Assembly (NCBI RefSeq): GCF_003762905.1
Contig: NZ_RJKS01000004.1
Location: forward strand, 544,595-608,594
DNA from: Curtobacterium sp. ZW137
Lineage (GTDB): Bacteria; Actinomycetota; Actinomycetes; Actinomycetales; Microbacteriaceae
Length of the DNA stretch: 64,000 nucleotides
Direction: 5' to 3'
Below the pieces are notes generated by a model. The model saw only the letters and a program-made list of their open reading frames with translations. It was not told where the DNA came from and did no database searches. How positions within the stretch are numbered: position 1 is the stretch's first letter; every line of letters begins with the position of its first letter. Both the position numbers and the translations under genes were made by a program. Positions 32,605 to 41,644 of this stretch are shown here, one piece after another.

Positions 32605-33126
32605 GTGACGATCGTCGCAGCAGCTGACGGCTCCGCCCTCGGCAACCCCGGCCCGGCCGGCTGGGCCTGGTACGTCGACGACGACCGCTGGGCAGCCGGC
32701 GGCTGGCCGAACGCAACGAACAACCAGGGCGAGCTCACCGCCGTGCTGCAGCTGCTCCGCGCCACGAAGGACTCCGGCGAACCGCTGCACATCCTCTGCG
32801 ACAGCCAGTACGCCATCAAGGCGTGCACCGAGTGGCTGGCGGGGTGGAAGCGGAAGGGATGGCGGAAGGCCGACGGCAAGCCGGTCATGAACGTCGAGAT
32901 CATCAAGGAGCTCGACGCCGAGCTCCAGGGCCGCAAGGTCACCTTCGAGTGGGTCCGGGGTCACGTCGGCCACGAGATGAACGAGGCCGCCGACGTCCGC
33001 GCCCGTGGTGCTGCGACCGCGTACCAGAACCGCACCGAGGTCCCCCACGGCCCGGGCTGGCCCGGCGTCGAGGTGACCGAGCCCGCGCCGCTGCCCGAGG
33101 CGACGCCGCCCGCGACCCTGTTCTGA
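32605..33126 (+). CDS. rnhA: Ribonuclease HI
   Basis: 173 residues, GTG start preceded by AGGAGG. Catalytic acidic residues: D8 (AADGSALGNPGPAGWAWYV), E43 (NNQGELTAVLQLL), D66 (CDSQYAI) and D130 (GHEMNEAAD), with the flexible-loop histidine in WVRGHVGHE. It removes RNA from RNA-DNA hybrids. The last 35 residues (HGPGWPGVEVTEPAPLPEAT) are a proline-rich tail beyond the usual RNase H fold. Confidence 0.92.
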   Translation: MTIVAAADGSALGNPGPAGWAWYVDDDRWAAGGWPNATNNQGELTAVLQLLRATKDSGEPLHILCDSQYAIKACTEWLAGWKRKGWRKADGKPVMNVEIIKELDAELQGRKVTFEWVRGHVGHEMNEAADVRARGAATAYQNRTEVPHGPGWPGVEVTEPAPLPEATPPATLF

Positions 33127-33144
33127 CGTAGAGAACGCTTCGGC

Positions 33145-33600
33145 ATGACGGCGCCTGGGTGGCGGAGCGTGCGCACACCGCTCGTCGACCTCGTCATCCC
33201 CGACGGATGGCAGGAGGTCGACGCGCACGGGCAGGTGCTGGCGGTCGCGGCGCCGGACGACGGCGCCTGGACCTTCCGCCCCAACGGGGTCCTCTCGGTC
33301 CGACCGAGCACCGAGCCGATCCACGTCCTCGGCGCCCGCGCGATCAGCGAGGCGCGCGCCCACCCCGTCTGGTCGCACGTCGTCGCCGACCCGCCCTGGT
33401 TCCGCGAGGGCGGCGAAGGGCGCGTCGTCGAGTCGCTGTACGAGACCGACGGGATGTGCGTGTCGGTCACGCGGTACGTGATCGCGACAGGGCGTCACGC
33501 GATCGACCTGACGATGAGCGCCTCGATCCGCGATCGGTTCCTCGTCGAGGACCAGTTCGACATCATCGCCGGCGGCATGGAAGTGAAGGACGCAGCATGA
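33145..33600 (+). CDS. Hypothetical protein, LpqN/DcrB-like pattern
   Basis: 151 residues, no signal peptide. VDLVIPDGWQEVDAHGQVLA, then GVLSVRPSTEPIHVLGARA and VVESLYETDGMCVSVTRYVI suggest the beta-rich fold seen in LpqN/DcrB-like proteins, several of which accompany type VII secretion-like loci. Its stop overlaps the next start (ATGA), so the two genes form a unit. Function unknown. Confidence 0.6.
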   Translation: MTAPGWRSVRTPLVDLVIPDGWQEVDAHGQVLAVAAPDDGAWTFRPNGVLSVRPSTEPIHVLGARAISEARAHPVWSHVVADPPWFREGGEGRVVESLYETDGMCVSVTRYVIATGRHAIDLTMSASIRDRFLVEDQFDIIAGGMEVKDAA

Positions 33601-34409
33601 CCGACGTCGCGATCGACCAGGCAGCCACCGCGCGCCAGGGGCTCCCGCGCGAGTCGCTCGCACGGGTCGCCGTGGCGCAGCCGTACCCCGCTGGCGGCGT
33701 CCGCCTCTCCCAGGACAGCTGGGAAGCGCTGTGGAAGGCACGGAGAGGACGCTTCTTCCGCGTACGACCCTCGACGCCAACATTCGAGGAGTTGCGCGCC
33801 GCCGGGATGATCACGGACGCCGGAGCCCCCAGCCCCGCCGCGCAGGAGTACCTCGACGTCCGCGCGGACACGGTGATCGCCCTCGGCGCGGAAGCACGGA
33901 GCGGCGGGGTCACGAGCAAGTGGTCGTGCTGGCTGTCCCGCGACGGCGCCGTCATCGCGGCTGGACCGCAGTTGCTCTCGACGGAGCTCCCGACCGATCA
34001 GCGGGTGACGCTCGCCCTGACGACCGAGTCGTTCGCGCTCGGCCTCCTCATCTCGTGGATGGGGATCGGTCCGACCTGGACGTTCGAACACGGCGACGAT
34101 CCGAGTGCCTACCCTCGCGACGCCGTCGAGGCCCGGATCGCCGCGGCCTCGTCCATCCCTCCCGCCCCCGAGCCCGCGAGCTGGAGTGTCGACCGGGCGT
34201 GGCAGCAGGGCCGTTGGACGGAGTTCGAGTTCGGCGTGCCCCGCACCGGGATCGGGCAGAAGCTGATCCGCGCGGGCGACCTCGACTGGTTCCGCCCCGA
34301 GAACCGTGACGACGGCCTCGTCGAGCTCGGGACGTCGGCCACGAACGACGTCATGCGCGAGGTGCTCGCGGTCTACCAGGAGTCCGTCGACGCCCTCGTC
34401 CGTCGCTGA
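33597..34409 (+). CDS. Hypothetical protein coupled to the preceding gene
   Basis: 270 residues, soluble. Several tryptophans in conserved-looking positions (LSQDSWEALWKARRGRFFRV, SKWSCWLSRDGAVIAAGPQL, TWTFEHGDDPSAYPRDAVEA). Overall size and the alpha/beta layout are compatible with an EspG-like chaperone, but the resemblance is weak and no signature was found. Four-base overlap with the previous gene indicates a joint role. Confidence 0.6.
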   Translation: MTDVAIDQAATARQGLPRESLARVAVAQPYPAGGVRLSQDSWEALWKARRGRFFRVRPSTPTFEELRAAGMITDAGAPSPAAQEYLDVRADTVIALGAEARSGGVTSKWSCWLSRDGAVIAAGPQLLSTELPTDQRVTLALTTESFALGLLISWMGIGPTWTFEHGDDPSAYPRDAVEARIAAASSIPPAPEPASWSVDRAWQQGRWTEFEFGVPRTGIGQKLIRAGDLDWFRPENRDDGLVELGTSATNDVMREVLAVYQESVDALVRR

Positions 34410-34543
34410 GCGTTGAGCCGTCACCCGAGCTCCTCGATCCCGTGGGAGACCCCCGCCGCGGTCGCGCTCGCCAGCCTCGTGCTCACCTGGCACAGGCGCT
34501 GGCCCCGTCTATATACTCGCTTATACAAACGATGGGAGTCGGT

Positions 34544-34744
34544 ATGGCAGTCACGACGATCGACCTCGATCAGCGCGTCCTCGACGATGCGAAGCAACTG
34601 ACGGGGGCGCGTTCGAACCGCGAAGTCGTGCAGCGCGCTCTCGAGACGCTCATCGCAGTACGGCGTCAACCGGCGGCAGTCGAGCGGATCATCGCGAGGA
34701 ACTTCGCTGACGAGCCCGCGGCGGCGGACGAACTGCACCCCTGA
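34544..34744 (+). CDS. vapB: VapB-type antitoxin (ribbon-helix-helix)
   Basis: 66 residues. AVTTIDLDQRVLDDAKQLTG, then ARSNREVVQRALETLI, is the ribbon-helix-helix of VapB (DUF2191) antitoxins; the remainder is the toxin-wrapping tail. GGGAG lies 6 bases before the ATG at 34544; an ATG at 34532 directly after TATACA could start a leaderless form. The AT-rich TATATACTCGCTTATAC at 34510-34526 is the probable promoter and autoregulatory site. One-base overlap with the toxin gene. Confidence 0.88.
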   Translation: MAVTTIDLDQRVLDDAKQLTGARSNREVVQRALETLIAVRRQPAAVERIIARNFADEPAAADELHP

Positions 34745-35151
34745 TGGCGACCTACATCGTCGACAACTCGGTGTGGTGGAAGGCGGGCCGGGCTCCTGGG
34801 ATCGCGGAGCGTCTGCGTGCCATCGCCACACAGGACCTCATCCTCACCTGCCCACCCCAGGTCCTCGAGTACTGCCACTCGGCCCGCTCGAGCTCGGATC
34901 ACGACGAACACTGCGGGGACATGGAAGCCTTCCTCGAAGCATCAGTGCACCCCGACGTCGACGATGTCACGGCGATCCAGAGTGCTCTGTGGAGCAACGG
35001 GTTCGCACGAGGAGCCGGGCCGATCGACGTCCACATCGCGGCGTACGCGATCTGCAACGGGGCGACGGTGCTGAGCGCCGACCGCGACTACGAGCACATC
35101 GCGACGAGTGTCCAGGGTTTCCGGCACGAGTACCTGCCCGAGCATCCCTGA
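34744..35151 (+). CDS. vapC: VapC-type PIN-domain toxin
   Basis: 135 residues. PIN acidic residues: D7 (TYIVDNSVWW), E42 (PPQVLEYCH), D95 (GPIDVHIAAYA) and D113/D115 (SADRDYEHIA). VapC toxins are Mg-dependent endoribonucleases, usually cutting tRNA or rRNA. The start overlaps the antitoxin stop (TGATG). All active-site residues are retained, so the toxin should be active. Confidence 0.92.
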   Translation: MATYIVDNSVWWKAGRAPGIAERLRAIATQDLILTCPPQVLEYCHSARSSSDHDEHCGDMEAFLEASVHPDVDDVTAIQSALWSNGFARGAGPIDVHIAAYAICNGATVLSADRDYEHIATSVQGFRHEYLPEHP

Positions 35152-35161
35152 GCGAGCAGCG

Positions 35162-35986
35162 TCAGACCGCGACGGTCGACGCCAGCAACGCCAGCTTCTC
35201 CGCGTCCGCCGTGCCGGGGTCGGCGTGGTAGATCGCCACGGTGAGGTCCTGCGCCTCGGCGACGATGAGCTTCTCCCGGTGCAGCTGCAGCGCTCCGACC
35301 ACGGGGTGGTCGAACCGCATCACCGCGCCCCGACGCCCGCCGATGTCGTGCCGTCCCCAGAGCCGCTGGAACCGGGGGCTCGCGATGGAGAGCTGCCCGA
35401 CGAGCTCCACGCACCGCGGGTCGTCGATCGAGGTCCCGACGGACTGCCGGAACGACGCCACGAGCCCCTCGGTCGCCAGCTCCCAGTCGACGAACAGCGC
35501 GCGCTCCTCCGGGTCGAGGAACACGTCACGGAGCCGGTTCGCGCCGACGACCAGCCGGGGTGAGAGCGCGGCCGCCATCGGGTTCGCGGTGAGGACGTCC
35601 AGGTAGCGGCCCTCGACGAAGGCGGGGGTGCCCAGCCTGTCGACGAACGCACGGAGTCCGGCGGGCACGACCTCGCGCACGGGTCGGCGCTGCCGGTGTG
35701 CCCGAGGCTGCTCGACCACGAGCCCGAGCAGGTACGCCGTCGTGTCCTCGTCGAGCTGCAGCACCCGCGCGACGGACTCGAGGACCTGCGCCGACGGGTT
35801 CCGGTACCGCCCCTGCTCCAACCGGAGGTAGTACTCGCTGCTGATCCCGGCGAGCATCGCGACCTCTTCCCGCCGCAACCCGGGGACCCGCCGGACCCCC
35901 GACACCGGGATGCCCGCGCGTTCCGGGGTGACCAGCTCGCGCCGGGCACGGAGGAACTCGCCCAGGGGGTTCGTCTCGTCGGTCAT
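35162..35986 (-). CDS. XRE-family regulator with MmyB-like ligand domain
   Basis: 274 residues. N-terminal helix-turn-helix VPGLRREEVAMLAGISSEYY followed by LRLEQGRYRNPS, then the MmyB-like domain (LTANPMAAALSPRLVVGANR, DWELATEGLVASFRQSVGTS). This family often represses a divergent SDR or oxidoreductase gene; a DFR-like SDR is divergent here. TACCGT (35994-35999) ends 7 bases before the ATG, indicating a leaderless mRNA. Confidence 0.9.
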   Translation of the reverse strand: MTDETNPLGEFLRARRELVTPERAGIPVSGVRRVPGLRREEVAMLAGISSEYYLRLEQGRYRNPSAQVLESVARVLQLDEDTTAYLLGLVVEQPRAHRQRRPVREVVPAGLRAFVDRLGTPAFVEGRYLDVLTANPMAAALSPRLVVGANRLRDVFLDPEERALFVDWELATEGLVASFRQSVGTSIDDPRCVELVGQLSIASPRFQRLWGRHDIGGRRGAVMRFDHPVVGALQLHREKLIVAEAQDLTVAIYHADPGTADAEKLALLASTVAV

Positions 35987-36105
35987 GCTCCCCACGGTAG
36001 GCAGATCCGTGGGCCGCTGCCTGGTCGCCGCGCTACCAGGAGCGGAGCGGTCTGGAACGGCCGCCGACACCGCTGGAGGGTGGAACCAGACACCAGGAGG
36101 TCCAC

Positions 36106-37146
36106 ATGTCCGACACCACCCGCATCCTCGTCACCGGGGGCTCCGGCTTCATCGCCGGCCACTGCATCCTGCAGCTCCTCGACGCCGGCCACGACGTCCG
36201 CGCCACGATCCGCTCGCTCGACAAGGAGGCGGCGGTGCGTGCAGTCCTGACCGACTCCGGCATGACGGCCGGCGATCGGCTCGAGTTCGTCGCCGCCGAC
36301 CTCACCGCGGACGACGGCTGGGCCGCTGCGACCGCCGACGTCGACGTCGTCCTGCACGTGGCGTCCCCGGTGATGCCCGGACACGTCGAGGACGAGGCGA
36401 CGGTCATCGAACCCGCGGTCGAGGGCACGGTCCGTGTGCTCCGCGCCGCCCGTGATGCCGGCGTGCGTCGTGTCGTCCTGACCTCGGCGTTCCACGCGGT
36501 GAGCTGGGGCCACCCGCACACCGACCACGTGTTCACCGAGGACGACTGGACCGTGCTGGACGGCCCCGGCGTGGACGCGTACGGCAAGAGCAAGACGCTT
36601 GCCGAGCGCGCGGCGTGGGACTTCGTGGCCGGGGCCGACGCTGCCGGGACGCCCGAACTCGTCACCATGCTCCCCGTCGCCGTGATGGGTCCCGCGATGG
36701 GCAGCAGCGTCTCCGGCGCCAACCACATCCTGCAGTCGATGCTGAACGGGTCGATGCCGGCGACCCCGCACCTGTTCATCCCGATCGTCGACGTCCGGGA
36801 CGTCGCAGCCGCACACGTCGCAGCGATCGATGTCCCGGACGCTGCCGGCAAGCGGTTCCTGCTCTCGAACGGGCCGGCGCTCGAGATGGCCGAGATCGCT
36901 GGGACGCTCCGCGAGCACCTCGGCGAGGCTGCGACCAAGGTGCCGAAGCACTCGATGCCGAACGCCGCGGTGCGTGCAGCGGCGAAGCTCCGTCCGCAGT
37001 TCCGGGCGTTCGTCCCCGACCTCGGCTACGCCAAGCGCACCTCGAACGAGCGCGCCCGGACGGTCCTCAGCTGGACGCCGCGGGACCCGAAGGACGCGAT
37101 CACCGCCGCCGCGGAGAGCATGGTCGCGCGCGGGTTGGTCGGCTAG
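36106..37146 (+). CDS. Extended SDR, dihydroflavonol-reductase-like aldehyde reductase
   Basis: 346 residues. NADP-binding ILVTGGSGFIAGHCILQLLD at the N-terminus and catalytic Y-x3-K in DAYGKSKTLAERAAWDF; substrate-binding region PVAVMGPAMGSSVSGANHIL. These enzymes reduce aldehydes or ketones with NADPH. Shine-Dalgarno CAGGAGG precedes the ATG. Divergent from, and probably controlled by, the XRE regulator. Confidence 0.9.
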   Translation: MSDTTRILVTGGSGFIAGHCILQLLDAGHDVRATIRSLDKEAAVRAVLTDSGMTAGDRLEFVAADLTADDGWAAATADVDVVLHVASPVMPGHVEDEATVIEPAVEGTVRVLRAARDAGVRRVVLTSAFHAVSWGHPHTDHVFTEDDWTVLDGPGVDAYGKSKTLAERAAWDFVAGADAAGTPELVTMLPVAVMGPAMGSSVSGANHILQSMLNGSMPATPHLFIPIVDVRDVAAAHVAAIDVPDAAGKRFLLSNGPALEMAEIAGTLREHLGEAATKVPKHSMPNAAVRAAAKLRPQFRAFVPDLGYAKRTSNERARTVLSWTPRDPKDAITAAAESMVARGLVG

Positions 37147-37171
37147 GACCGAGCGCCCACGACGACGGGCG

Positions 37172-37423
37172 TCAGTACGACCCGTCGCGTCGGTCCTGCC
37201 GGGTGATCTGCTCGCCCGATGCGGGATCGACGCCCGACCGGGTGGTGGTGGTCGACCGACGACCACCGAACGCGACGGCCAGGCTGATGATGAGCAGCAC
37301 GACGCCGGCCGCCATCAGGATGTACCCGATCAGCCGCAGGTCGACGCCCGCGAGCTGGAAGTCCAGAGCGAAGGCGACGATGGCGCCGATGACGATCAGG
37401 GCGATGCTCGATCCGATGCGCAT
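37172..37423 (-). CDS. DUF6458-family small membrane protein
   Basis: 83 residues: two hydrophobic helices (GSSIALIVIGAIVAFALDFQ and LIGYILMAAGVVLLIISLAV) and a polar tail (GGRRSTTTTRSGVDPASGEQ). The pattern MRIGSSIALIVIGAIVAFAL with D/V-D-L-R-L-IGYILM is that of DUF6458, widespread in actinobacteria, function unknown. Convergent with the SDR gene. Confidence 0.8.
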   Translation of the reverse strand: MRIGSSIALIVIGAIVAFALDFQLAGVDLRLIGYILMAAGVVLLIISLAVAFGGRRSTTTTRSGVDPASGEQITRQDRRDGSY

Positions 37424-37485
37424 GGTGGTTCCTTCCGTGGGGTCACGCCGAACGTACCCGGACGGGGCACCGTGTGTTCCCGGCG

Positions 37486-40050
37486 TCAGTCGACGTCGAC
37501 CTCGGCCCACCCGTCGAACCGCCCGATCTCGGTGACCCGCACGACGGCCTCTCCGGCTTCGTCCGAGGCGTCGAGGTCGATCGTCGCCGAGAACCCGAAG
37601 TCCTTGTCCCCGGACGGGTCGGCGAAGATCTGTCGAGCACGCCACGTCCGGCCCTGCTCGGACAGCACCAGGTACTGCATCGACCGCGCTTCAGCGTCCG
37701 TCCCGACGTCGTCGTGTGACTCGTAGTACTCCTCGAGCACGGCGTCCCACGCGTCCGCGTCGAACCCGGCGGCACTGTCGAGTTCCGCCAGACCGTCGAT
37801 GTCGTCGCGCGCGGCGAGCAGCACCCGCTGGAACAGCGCGTTCCGCACGAGCACCCGGAAGGCACGGACGTTGCCGGTGAGTCGTGACGGCTGCGGCGGG
37901 GCGATCTCCTCGTGCTCGGCGGCGGCGAGCGACACGTCCCCGTTGACCAGGGCTTCCCACTCGTCGACCAGGGACGAGTCGACCTGCCGGACGAGCTCGC
38001 CGAGCCACTCGATGAGGTCGTCGAGCTCGGGCGTGCGCTGGTCTTCGGTGATCGTCTGCCGCATGGTCCGGTACGCGTCCGAGAGGTACCGCAGCACGAG
38101 CCCCTCGGAGCGGGTGAGCTGGTAGAACCGCACGAAGTCGCCGAAGGTCATCGCGCGCTCGTACATGTCGCGGACGACGGACTTGGGCGAGAGCGTGAAG
38201 TCGAGCACCCAGGGCTGCTCGGCCGCGTACGCGTCGTACGCGGCGGTCAGCAGTTCGTCCAGCGGCTTGGGCCAGGTGACCTCTTCGAGGAGCTCCATGC
38301 GTTCCTCGTACTCGATGCCTTCCTGCTTCATCCGGGCGACGGCTTCACCGCGCTCCTTGAACTGCTGCTGCGAGAGGATCGCCCGCGGGTCGTCGAGGGT
38401 GGCTTCGACGATCGAGACCATGTCGAGCGCGTAGGTCGGCGACTCGGGGTCGAGCAGTTCGAACGCGGCGAGCGCGAACGGTGAGAGCGGCTGGTTGAGC
38501 GCGAAGTTCGCCTGCAGGTCGACGGTCAGGCGGTAGGTGACGGGCGGCCCTGGGACCCGCTCGATGACCTGCGCGTTGATGAGCGTGCGCGCGATCGTGA
38601 GTGCGCGCCGCGCCATGGCGAGCTGCCGCGAACGGGGCTCGTGGTTCTCGAAGACGAGCGACCGCACCGCGGCGAACGCGTCTCCCCCGCGCCCGACGAC
38701 GGCGAGGACCATCGCGTGCGTGATCCGCATCCGCGACACCATCGGCTCGGGCTCGGCCTGGATCAGGCGCTCGAACGACGCCTGTCCCCACGAGACGAAC
38801 CCGTCTGGCGCCTTCTTGCGCTTGATCTTGCTCTTCTTCTTCGGGTCGTCGCCCGCCTTGGCCACGGCGCGCGCGTTCTCGATGTCGTGCTCGGGCGCTT
38901 CGGCGACGACATCGCCCTCGGTGTCGTACCCGGCACGACCGGCACGTCCGGCGATCTGGTGGAACTCGCGCGCGGAGAGCTGCCGCATCCGGGTGCCGTC
39001 GAACTTCGTGAGCCCGGTGAGCAGCACGGACCGGATGGGCACGTTGATCCCGACGCCGAGGGTGTCGGTCCCGCAGATCACCGGCAGCAGGCCGCGCTGC
39101 GCGAGCTGCTCGACGAGGCGCCGGTACTTCGGCAGCATGCCCGCGTGGTGCACCCCGATGCCGGCGCGGATGAGCCGCGAGAGCGTCTGCCCGAACCCGG
39201 CGCTGAACCGGAACCCAGCGATCGCCTCCGCGATCTGGTCGCGCCGTTCGCGTGTGGCGACCTTCGCCGACATGAGCGCCTGCGCGCGTTCCAGCGCTGC
39301 GGCCTGGGCGAAGTGCACGATGTAGATCGGTGCCTTGCCGTCGTCGAGGAGCCGCTCGACCGTCTCCTGCACGGGCGTCATCACGTACTCGTACTCGAGC
39401 GGCACGGGTCGTGAGACGCCGGTGACCCGGGCGGTCGGTCGGCCGGTGCGCCGGGAGAGGTCGTCGGCGATGGTCGTGACGTCCCCGAGGGTGGCCGACA
39501 TCAGCAGGAACTGGGCCCGCTCCAGCACGAGCAGCGGCACCTGCCAGGCCCAGCCGCGGTCGGCGTCGCCGTAGAAGTGGAACTCGTCCATGACGACCAC
39601 GTCGACGTCGGCGTCCGGGCCCTGGCGGAGCGCCAGGTTCGCCAGGATCTCGGCGGTGCAGCAGACGATCGGGGCATCGGCGTTGACGCTCGAGTCCCCC
39701 GTGACCATCCCGACGTTCTGCGCACCGAAGAGGTCGACGAGCTGGAAGAACTTCTCCGAGACGAGCGCCTTGATCGGTGCCGTGTACCAGCTCCGCTTGC
39801 CCTCGGCGAGCGCCGCGAAGTGCGCACCGGCCGCGACGAGGGACTTGCCGGTACCGGTGGGGGTGCTGAGCACGACGTTCGCCCCGGACACGAGCTCGAT
39901 GAGCGCTTCGTCCTGCGCCGGGTAGAGTGGTCGGCCGCCGGCTTCGGCCCAGTCGGCGAAGGCCTGGTAGACGGCATCGGGGTCGACGACACCGCCGGGG
40001 GCCGCCGGCAGCGCGGCGACGAGTGGTGGCTGGGTGGTGACGTCGGTCAT
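37486..40050 (-). CDS. DEAD/DEAH-box helicase with DUF3516 (Ski2/Mtr4-like)
   Basis: 854 residues from the ATG at 40050. Walker A TPTGTGKS (63-70), motif II DEFH (155-158), SAT in LLMSATLGDVTT, helicase-C motifs GTDTLGVGINVPIRSVLLTG and QIAGRAGRAGYDTEGD, then a C-terminal DUF3516 region. The layout matches actinobacterial Ski2-like RNA helicases. The lysine-rich insert GDDPKKKSKIKRKK may bind nucleic acid. The frame runs open for another 1.2 kb upstream over the luciferase-like gene; that part is not coding. Confidence 0.93.
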   Translation of the reverse strand: MTDVTTQPPLVAALPAAPGGVVDPDAVYQAFADWAEAGGRPLYPAQDEALIELVSGANVVLSTPTGTGKSLVAAGAHFAALAEGKRSWYTAPIKALVSEKFFQLVDLFGAQNVGMVTGDSSVNADAPIVCCTAEILANLALRQGPDADVDVVVMDEFHFYGDADRGWAWQVPLLVLERAQFLLMSATLGDVTTIADDLSRRTGRPTARVTGVSRPVPLEYEYVMTPVQETVERLLDDGKAPIYIVHFAQAAALERAQALMSAKVATRERRDQIAEAIAGFRFSAGFGQTLSRLIRAGIGVHHAGMLPKYRRLVEQLAQRGLLPVICGTDTLGVGINVPIRSVLLTGLTKFDGTRMRQLSAREFHQIAGRAGRAGYDTEGDVVAEAPEHDIENARAVAKAGDDPKKKSKIKRKKAPDGFVSWGQASFERLIQAEPEPMVSRMRITHAMVLAVVGRGGDAFAAVRSLVFENHEPRSRQLAMARRALTIARTLINAQVIERVPGPPVTYRLTVDLQANFALNQPLSPFALAAFELLDPESPTYALDMVSIVEATLDDPRAILSQQQFKERGEAVARMKQEGIEYEERMELLEEVTWPKPLDELLTAAYDAYAAEQPWVLDFTLSPKSVVRDMYERAMTFGDFVRFYQLTRSEGLVLRYLSDAYRTMRQTITEDQRTPELDDLIEWLGELVRQVDSSLVDEWEALVNGDVSLAAAEHEEIAPPQPSRLTGNVRAFRVLVRNALFQRVLLAARDDIDGLAELDSAAGFDADAWDAVLEEYYESHDDVGTDAEARSMQYLVLSEQGRTWRARQIFADPSGDKDFGFSATIDLDASDEAGEAVVRVTEIGRFDGWAEVDVD

Positions 40051-40161
40051 GGACCCATCCTCCCAGCATGGTGACCAGCGACGCTCGGGAGGCTCGGCAC
40101 CTGTGGAGGAGTGGCGAACGTTCCACAGACGGGAACCATGGCCCCGTTGCATACAGGCGCA

Positions 40162-40167
40162 TAGACT
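40162..40167 (+). promoter_or_regulatory. -10 element TAGACT before a leaderless gene
   Basis: TAGACT ends 6 bases before the GTG at 40174. No convincing -35. Confidence 0.4.
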
Positions 40168-40173
40168 CACCCC

Positions 40174-41193
40174 GTGCGCGAACTCGGCTTCCTCTCCTTC
40201 GTCCCGAACCACGGCGGTCCCGCCGGCGCGGCCGCAGCGCTCGAGGACGGCCTCCGCCTCTTCGAGACGGCCGAGCGCCTCGGCTACGGCACGGGTTGGG
40301 TGCGTGGTCGGCACTTCGAGCCGTTCCTCACCAGCCCGATGACGTTCTTCGCAGCCGCCGCGCAGCGCACCAGCACGATCGGGTTCGGCACCGCGGTGCT
40401 CGGGATGCGCTACGAGGACCCGGTCCGGCTCGCCGAGGACGCCAGCACGGTCGACCTCCTGAGCGGCGGCCGGGTGCAGCTCGGCATCAGCACGGGCATC
40501 GCCGGCTACGGCCCGATCCTCGACCCGGTGTTCGGCAGCGTCGAGCGGAGCTTCCGGGACGAGGCCGAAGCCCGCGCCGCCCGGCTGCTCGAAGTGCTCG
40601 ACGGCGAGCCCCTCGGCACGGCCGGCAAGGGGTACGAGAGCATCCCCGCCGGCGCCGACCTGACGTTGCAGCCGCTCAGCCCCGCCCTCCGCAACCGCGT
40701 CTGGTGGGGCGGCGGCAGCATGGGCACCGCCCTCCGCACGGCCGAGAAGGGGCTGCTGCTGCACTGCTCGACGCTGAACACGGAGGACACCGGTGAGCCC
40801 TTCGCGGTGGCCCAGGCTGCGCAGATCGACGCCTACCGTGCACGCTTCGCGGAACTGCACGGTGCGGACGGCCGCACCCCGAAGGTCGCCGTCGGCCGCA
40901 TCGTCGTCCCGCTGCTCGACGACCACGACCGGGCCGTCCACCAGGAGTTCCTCACCGGCTACGCCTCGGGCATGGACGACGAGGGTCGTCCGCTCTCCGG
41001 CACCCCGCCGTTCCGCTTCAGCAAGGTCGTGTCCGGGGAGCCGGCCGCGATCGTGGACGCGCTCCGGGCGGACCCCGCCGTCGCGGCGACCGACGAGCTC
41101 GTCATCACCCTGCCCGCCAACGGCGACGCCGCGTCCCACGAGCGCATCCTGACGGTCATCGCCGAGCAGATCGCCCCGCACCTGAACGACTAG
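40174..41193 (+). CDS. Luciferase-like (LLM) flavin-dependent oxidoreductase
   Basis: 339 residues, GTG start. LLM-class TIM-barrel signatures: MRELGFLSFVPNHGG, TSTIGFGTAVLGMRYEDPVR, then SGGRVQLGISTGIAGYG, and a late ATDELVITLPANG. These enzymes use reduced FMN and oxygen or F420 to oxidise varied substrates. A paralogue with the same layout is encoded at 51542. The substrate is unknown. A -10 box just before the start suggests a leaderless mRNA. Confidence 0.88.
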   Translation: MRELGFLSFVPNHGGPAGAAAALEDGLRLFETAERLGYGTGWVRGRHFEPFLTSPMTFFAAAAQRTSTIGFGTAVLGMRYEDPVRLAEDASTVDLLSGGRVQLGISTGIAGYGPILDPVFGSVERSFRDEAEARAARLLEVLDGEPLGTAGKGYESIPAGADLTLQPLSPALRNRVWWGGGSMGTALRTAEKGLLLHCSTLNTEDTGEPFAVAQAAQIDAYRARFAELHGADGRTPKVAVGRIVVPLLDDHDRAVHQEFLTGYASGMDDEGRPLSGTPPFRFSKVVSGEPAAIVDALRADPAVAATDELVITLPANGDAASHERILTVIAEQIAPHLND

Positions 41194-41644
41194 CGAACGA
41201 GTGACCGGGGCATCCGGCGGGACCCGCGGTGTGGTGAGTCCCGGGGCTCCTCGCCGGATGACCATCTCGTCCCTGATCCGTACGGGATGGTGCACCCATC
41301 GTTCCACCTGCCGCGTTGTTTGTCACAACTCGACGCCCGTGCATTCAGGAAACCGTGACAATTCGTCAGCAGATATTCCGTAGAAGAAATATGCCCCGGG
41401 GACGGGGCGCGGACCGGACGGGACGGGACGGGACGGACGGGCAAAAGGGATGCGCCCCCGCGAGAACGCGGGGGCGCATCGTGACGCACCAGGATCACCG
41501 GGGCTCCATCGGCCGGATCAGGAGGCCGTGTCGCGCTCACGGTGATCCTCGTCGGTGCGCGCGTCGACGGTAACCAGCCGCCTGACGCATGATCAATGTT
41601 ACTGAATGTATCCCCGGGGCGCGCGGAAACCGGATCAAACGGCC
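41194..41644. other. Intergenic 451 bp between convergent genes
   Basis: No gene recognised. It contains an AT-rich stretch around 41350-41393 (CAGATATTCCGTAGAAGAAA), a run of GGACG-type pentamers at about 41411-41440 and the terminator at 41449. Confidence 0.5.
41449..41480. terminator. Terminator between LLM oxidoreductase and GH3 gene
   Basis: 13-bp stem GATGCGCCCCCGC / GCGGGGGCGCATC (41449-41461 with 41468-41480), 6-base loop; it can serve both convergent genes. Confidence 0.8.

Noticed and set aside
40051..41307. Upstream extension of the DUF3516 helicase frame
   Set aside because: The added 418 codons lie antisense to the LLM oxidoreductase and have no helicase similarity.
41405..41445. 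GGACG pentamer run as a possible functional repeat
   Set aside because: Short, imperfect, G-rich simple sequence beside a terminator; nothing suggests more than slippage.
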